12,965 bases of DNA from Gryganskiella cystojenkinii (Eukaryota > Mortierellomycota > Mortierellomycetes > Mortierellales > Mortierellaceae), in the NCBI GenBank assembly GCA_015852425.1, contig JAAAIG010000694.1, forward strand, positions 7,744-20,708, given 5' to 3'. Position 1 is the first letter of the stretch, and each line of letters starts with the position of its first letter. Under the pieces are notes generated by a model, which ran no database searches, had not been told where the DNA came from, and saw only the letters and a program-made list of their open reading frames with translations. The translations under genes were made by a program, and so were the position numbers. This document shows, one piece after another, positions 9,019 through 12,965 of the stretch.

Positions 9019-10211
9019 GGGGATCATTTGATGACCCTACAGTAAGGTTAAAACAAAAACAAGCGGGGAAATCCTTGGAGATCAATGAAACGCTTTTCCT
9101 TTCTTTCCATTGACTTTTACGGGGAATAAAAAGAGAGAGTGTGTGGGGAAAGTGGAGAAACAAAGAGGCTTTGAAAACAGAAGGCTTCCTTTGGTCGTGA
9201 GCACTACCGACAACAACAGAGGATAAAACCGTCAGCTATCGATCAAATGGGTGCTCATGCTATCAACAGAACATGGTGATAGTCAATTGCGGGGGAGACC
9301 AAAAAAAATCGCAAAGTGTGGGGAAACACGACAAAAGAGACGAGTCGGTGATGAAAGAAAGAAAAGAAGAGATGTTTTATATCCCCACTCTATCGACTTT
9401 AAAGCAAAAAATACAAATACTGTACAACACCCCACAGGTACCCGCAATGACCATGGTTCCTCCGCGTCTTTTTTGTTCACTCTTTAAAAAAATTAAGTGT
9501 GATTTTCGAAAGCGAAGAGAGCATAAAAAAAGAACCGGGAGGACGGGCAAGGGTACTTCCGGAGGAAGAAGGGCGAAAGCAAGAGGGGTATCTGTGTGAG
9601 AGAAAAAGAAAAAAGAGTTTGTCCGCCTGCGCTCGAGTTGCCAGGCTTGGACAAAGAGTGAGAGAAGACCCGTCGACAAGAAAGAACCCTGTTGACAAGA
9701 GGGAGTGTCAGAAGGGCAAAATTACTTTTCGAGAATCGATAGGGTTCAATGAAAAAAAATGAGACATTTTTGCCGAACTCTAATTTGAGTACACACAAAT
9801 AGCGGAGGCTGAAAAAAAAGAACAGGTTCTCGCCAACAGGTCGGCGAAAGGCTAAGGCACTTCACACGCGTTTCATTCAAAGCGGACAGGCAACAATATT
9901 AAAAAAAAACCAATTCTTATCCTCCATTAAACATTGCGTCGTGAAAAATAGACTCTCGTCCCTTTCATTCACCCGAAAGCGAAACGAGGCATTATTAGGA
10001 TACTGTACCCGAAGGGGATTTGTTCTCCCGTATCGCGTCTGAGGGAGTGACAGAAAAGATGGACTGGTTCCCCGAGGGTTAATGCGATACACATTAATAG
10101 CGATAGAGTGTGTCCTTGTGTGGAGGGATAGAGCTTTTTTGTGGGGATTTGAGGGGAATAGCTGCGCTCCCGGCCGTTGGTCCTTGCGATGATGATCCGG
10201 TTGCCGGGGAT
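9019..10211. promoter_or_regulatory. cluster of GGGGA(A/T) / SYGGGG motifs
   Basis: By my count nine GGGGA(A/T) hexamers lie on plus (9019, 9065, 9121, 9145, 9320, 10014, 10143, 10153, 10206) and two on minus (9381-9386, 10068-10073). About 1.2 would be expected by chance on both strands. Several are preceded by GT, GC or CC and so fit the SYGGGG core bound by Mig1/CreA-type zinc fingers; two contain AGGGG (STRE-like). The binding protein is inference. Confidence 0.4.
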
Positions 10212-11780
10212 GCTGCATCTTCTTTGCTGAGGCATATTTCCTCGGGAATCGTTAAACATAGCCTATGGCACTTTGAGTTGGTGGAGTCTGACGGAGAAAG
10301 GTGTCGCCTATTTTTTTGTTTCTCTTCTTTTTTCGATTGCATCAATGTTCCCCCTCACGTCCATCTCGTTCTTCAAAGATATCCCTGAATCTTTGGAGCA
10401 TCTCGTAGCAGTAAAATAAACAACGCACTTGCGAACATCAACAAAGGGCACTCTCGGAAGCTTTGCTAAGAGATAGACAATTCTCTCAAAAGGACAAAAA
10501 ACAAAAACCAGAGATGGCCCACACCACCCGACCCCTTTAGCGGCGATCGCTGTTGTTGTTTTGAAGGAGGCAGAATTGGTGCTTACCCTTTGTCTGGTCC
10601 TGCACAGTGACAGCACAGTCGAAGTTGGGTGCGTGAGAGTGTTTTTGTTGCGCACTGCCGATTTGTCCGAGCTGACCCATTCCGTCACTGGGTTATGTTC
10701 TTCGTTGTTTATCTTTTTTTTGCGTGTTTTCGACCTGTCATTCACTGACCCTGGTTATTTCACGAACAGGGGCAAAAGCATCAAAGAAAAGATAGCAATT
10801 GATAATGCCGCCACGAGGCACTACACTGTCCTTATTGTTTGTGTTTGGAAGCTCTTTTTGTTGTGAGTCTTTTTTTTGCTTCCTTTTGTTTACAATGTTA
10901 TGTTCGTTGATTGTTGTGGTACCATAGACTACAACTGGTGGACAGACCTTGCCAGAGATCATGAAAACGAGTGAGAAATTTGTGCGCAGGAGGAGGAGTC
11001 ATCATGGTGGCCAAGGTGGCGTGGGGTGGAGAATCGAAAAAACCCCCACTCTCGAAACATTGCCTACAGGTCAGACACAAAAGTCGTTCAAATGGCTCGG
11101 TCGAGAGCAGAGCGGCGGCTGGATTTTCTCTCTCTGCTTTCATTTTGCAATGCAGATTTTGGGCAATCATTCACCCAGACAATGGCTCTGATCTAGAGTT
11201 GGTTGGAGTTGGTTCTCCGCTTGAGTCCATCCGTCCCATCTTCCTCAAATCAGTCAATGTTGTGTCCAGGTGGACACCTTCTGAGAAAGAAAAAGAAAAA
11301 TTAAAAAAGCATACTTGGTTGAATGACCTCTCAACTCGTTCCTGTTACCCTGTTCCAGTCCCAGATCCCATTTTCAAAGGTCGCCTATCACTTTCGCTCA
11401 CAAAAAGCACTTTTTTATTGTATCCAGTCGATTCTCTCCGCTCAATTGTTGACAAGATGGTTGGTTGGATTGAAATGACAGAGTTGGATTGGGTTGAGTC
11501 GTTCCGTTTTTGTCTTTGTGCTCTTTCCTTTGTTGATATGCTTTTTTTTAGTTGGCCGTTTGGTTGTTGTTGTTTTGTCAACAAAAGAAAAAAAGTGAGA
11601 GGTGGACAAACACCAAAGCAAGCAAAATCAACACAAACAGATATTCGCTTCCCTGCTGGACAACAAACAGAACCACCCCTGTCCTGTCCTGTCCAGTCCA
11701 CCCCTACCCACTGACCCACCTTCTTGCCCTGGGAAGAGTTTTTCCGTTCGAGAAGTAGAAAAAGGGCAACATCACTCGAC

Positions 11781-11900
11781 CCGCCTTCTCTTTTTCTCTC
11801 CTTTCCTTTTCCTTTCCTTTTTCTTTTCTTCTTCTTCACATCTCTTCCTCCCTCCTCCCCTCTCATCCTAGTCTCTCCTCTCGTCCTCCTCTTTCTCTTA
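11781..11900 (+). promoter_or_regulatory. pyrimidine-rich tract upstream of PMA1
   Basis: About 120 bases are almost entirely C and T on the plus strand, interrupted by CACA at 11837-11840 and ATCCTAG near 11875. The tract ends roughly 75 bases before the PMA1 ATG. Such CT blocks are a known promoter feature of highly expressed fungal genes, marking the transcription start area. Confidence 0.6.
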
Positions 11901-11973
11901 GTTCCCAGTGCTCATCCTGTGTCACTAAAAGTAATCTCCCTAAACCGCCAGTCAGTCCATCCTCCCGCCAACC

Positions 11974-12965
11974 ATGTCTGAAAAGATTGAGGAGGGTAAG
12001 TAAACATAAGTCATTTATATCGTGCTCTCTCTTTTGCTGTGTCGTTCTTTGCTGAGTGGGTCGCAAGGAAACAAAATACACAATAGCAGAGAAAACATCT
12101 ACCCCGCTTTTCATTCAAAGAGGGCAGATATCAGCGTTTGCTCCCACCAACAACAATATTCCGGCCCCAAAGAGCACTCCTGACCAAAAAGAGCTAAAAT
12201 GAGTCCAGACACACAATTTTTTAAGCAAAAAAAGTCAAAAAGCCAAAAGTCTATTTTATTCGTTCTCCGTCTGGGTTTCCCTGGTCGTTTTCTCCCTTTC
12301 TCACACAACGGGTCGAAGCCGAGGATAAATTTCGACTCCCTCTCCTTTCCCGAGGAGACAGCATGAACCATCCCTTTTTTTTCTTTTTCCCAATGGTCAC
12401 CATTGTGTTCACCAGGGATACGGTGTTCTCGTGTGCCTTTCTTTTTGTTCACAAGACTGATCATCTACTCCTCTCCCTTTTCCCTACACCTTTTTTCTGC
12501 TCATCGTTCCACTAGTCAACACCCACACCAAGGGTAAGCTCGAGGTCGAAGAGGCCGAGCACCACGAGCACAAGGACGAGATCTCGCCCGAGCTTGAGGC
12601 CCTTCTCCAGACCGATCCCAAGCACGGTCTCACTACCGCTGAGGTTGCCGAACGTCTTGCCCGTTTCGGTCCCAACGAGCTCGCCGAGGTCAAGCGTAAC
12701 CCCTTTCTCAAGTTCTTGGGTTACTTCACCGGTGCCATTGCTTACCTTATTGAGGTCGCATGCATTATCTCTGCTGTCGTCAGTGATTGGTTGGATTTCG
12801 GTATTATTTTGGCCCTTCTCTTGGTTAATGCTTTGATTGGTTTCATTGAAGAATCCAAGGCCGAGTCTGCTTTGGATGCTTTGCGTCAGACCCTTGCCTT
12901 GAAGACCCGTTGCTGGCGTGATGGTCACTTGGTCGAGTTGGATGTCTCTGCCTTGGTTCCTGGTG
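11974..12965 (+). CDS. PMA1: plasma-membrane H+-ATPase (P3A), N-terminal part (partial)
   Basis: ATP-driven proton pump that energises nutrient uptake and controls cytosolic pH. Exon 1 is only 22 nt, 11974-11995 (MSEKIEE plus one base), in the context CCAACCATG. After a 520-bp intron (donor G|GTAAGT, acceptor CCACTAG|TC), exon 2 runs from 12516 past the right edge, giving 157 residues. Residues 8-30 are acidic and His-rich (EAEHHEHKDE). The cation-ATPase N domain follows (GLTTAEV near 45, RFGPNEL near 57-63). TM1 is about 72-96 and TM2 about 100-120, with SDWLDFG between and NALIGFIEE closing TM2. The visible part ends at LVPG, the start of the actuator-domain motif VPGD. The catalytic DKTGT site is off the window. 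Codon use in exon 2 is strongly biased (GTC, CTC/TTG, AAG, GAG), as expected for an abundant protein. The long gene-free upstream region also fits strong expression. Confidence 0.93.
11996..12515 (+). other. PMA1 intron 1
   Basis: This 520-bp GT-AG intron (GTAAGT donor, TTCCACTAG acceptor) interrupts PMA1 after its eighth codon's first base. Most other introns in the window are 76-140 bp. An in-frame TAG just before 12516 means exon 2 needs an upstream start, which the 22-nt exon supplies in the right phase. It contains a perfect 15-base palindrome at 12391-12405. Confidence 0.85.
12391..12405. repeat. 15-bp perfect palindrome in PMA1 intron
   Basis: CAATGGTCACCATTG is two 7-base arms around a central C. 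Both ends carry a CCAAT/ATTGG-like core on opposite strands. It may be a binding site for a dimeric factor or chance. Confidence 0.5.

Larger units (their letters stand above)
8616..11973. other. 3.36-kb region without a supportable gene
   Basis: No protein family could be recognised in any frame, and no tRNA or rRNA was seen. Open frames are short except one of 247 codons on plus (10971-11714), whose product is unrecognised. The left third (9019-10211) is dense in GGGGA(A/T) motifs. Isolated splice-acceptor look-alikes occur (for example CTCTCTCTCGCAG near 8800-8812 and TTTTGCAATGCAG near 11143-11155). They could belong to a noncoding transcript or a leader intron of PMA1. The simplest reading is a long upstream regulatory region for the strongly expressed H+-ATPase plus the methyltransferase terminator. 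Confidence 0.6.

Noticed and set aside
10308..10745. 145-codon minus-strand open frame in the gene-free interval
   Set aside because: No recognisable family, composition like random translation, and no partner exons found.
11345..11866. 173-codon minus-strand frame with Lys/Arg/Glu-rich start
   Set aside because: Its N-terminal part is just the complement of the CT tract; no recognisable domain.
8616..11973. Possible tRNA, rRNA, CRISPR or transposon in the long gap
   Set aside because: No box A/box B pair, no terminal inverted repeats, no regularly spaced repeats and no transposase or reverse transcriptase motifs seen by eye.
12512..12928. 138-codon minus-strand open frame
   Set aside because: Antisense to PMA1 exon 2; caused by strong codon bias of the real gene.

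Overview
The window is nuclear DNA from a fungus, most likely an early-diverging filamentous lineage of the Mucoromycota/Mortierellomycota type. The evidence is many short GT-AG introns, compact but intron-rich genes, a fungal-style plasma-membrane H+-ATPase, a fungal Met13-like reductase and a complete COP1 homologue, a gene I know from plants and animals but not from the model ascomycete yeasts. The phylum-level call is inference; nothing in the window settles the species.

Layout, left to right. (1) 1-1071, minus strand: the first two coding exons of a methylenetetrahydrofolate reductase; the rest of the gene lies beyond the left edge. (2) 1576-5017, minus strand: a complete ten-exon COP1-type E3 ubiquitin ligase with RING, coiled coil and WD40 propeller. 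The exons splice cleanly into 776 codons. (3) 5374-7021, plus strand: a four-exon membrane-anchored metallophosphoesterase of the Cdc1/Ted1/PGAP5 family, divergent from COP1 across a 356-bp shared promoter. (4) 7473-8615, plus strand: an intronless SpoU (TrmH) family RNA 2'-O-ribose methyltransferase, probably mitochondrial. (5) 8616-11973: about 3.36 kb with no gene I can support, rich in GGGGA(A/T) motifs on its left side and ending in a long pyrimidine tract. (6) 11974 to the right edge, plus strand: the start of the plasma-membrane H+-ATPase PMA1, with a 22-nt first coding exon, a 520-bp intron and the first 157 residues.

The genes do not form a pathway: one-carbon metabolism, ubiquitin signalling, GPI-anchor processing, RNA modification and proton pumping sit side by side, as is usual for a fungal chromosome. 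The most notable item is the fungal COP1, which keeps all eight RING zinc ligands and the residues I recall as lining the substrate pocket. It also carries a lineage-specific Asn/Ser/His-rich N-terminus, an insertion in the first propeller repeats and a probable GC-AG intron. I found no tRNA, rRNA, transposon or CRISPR array.
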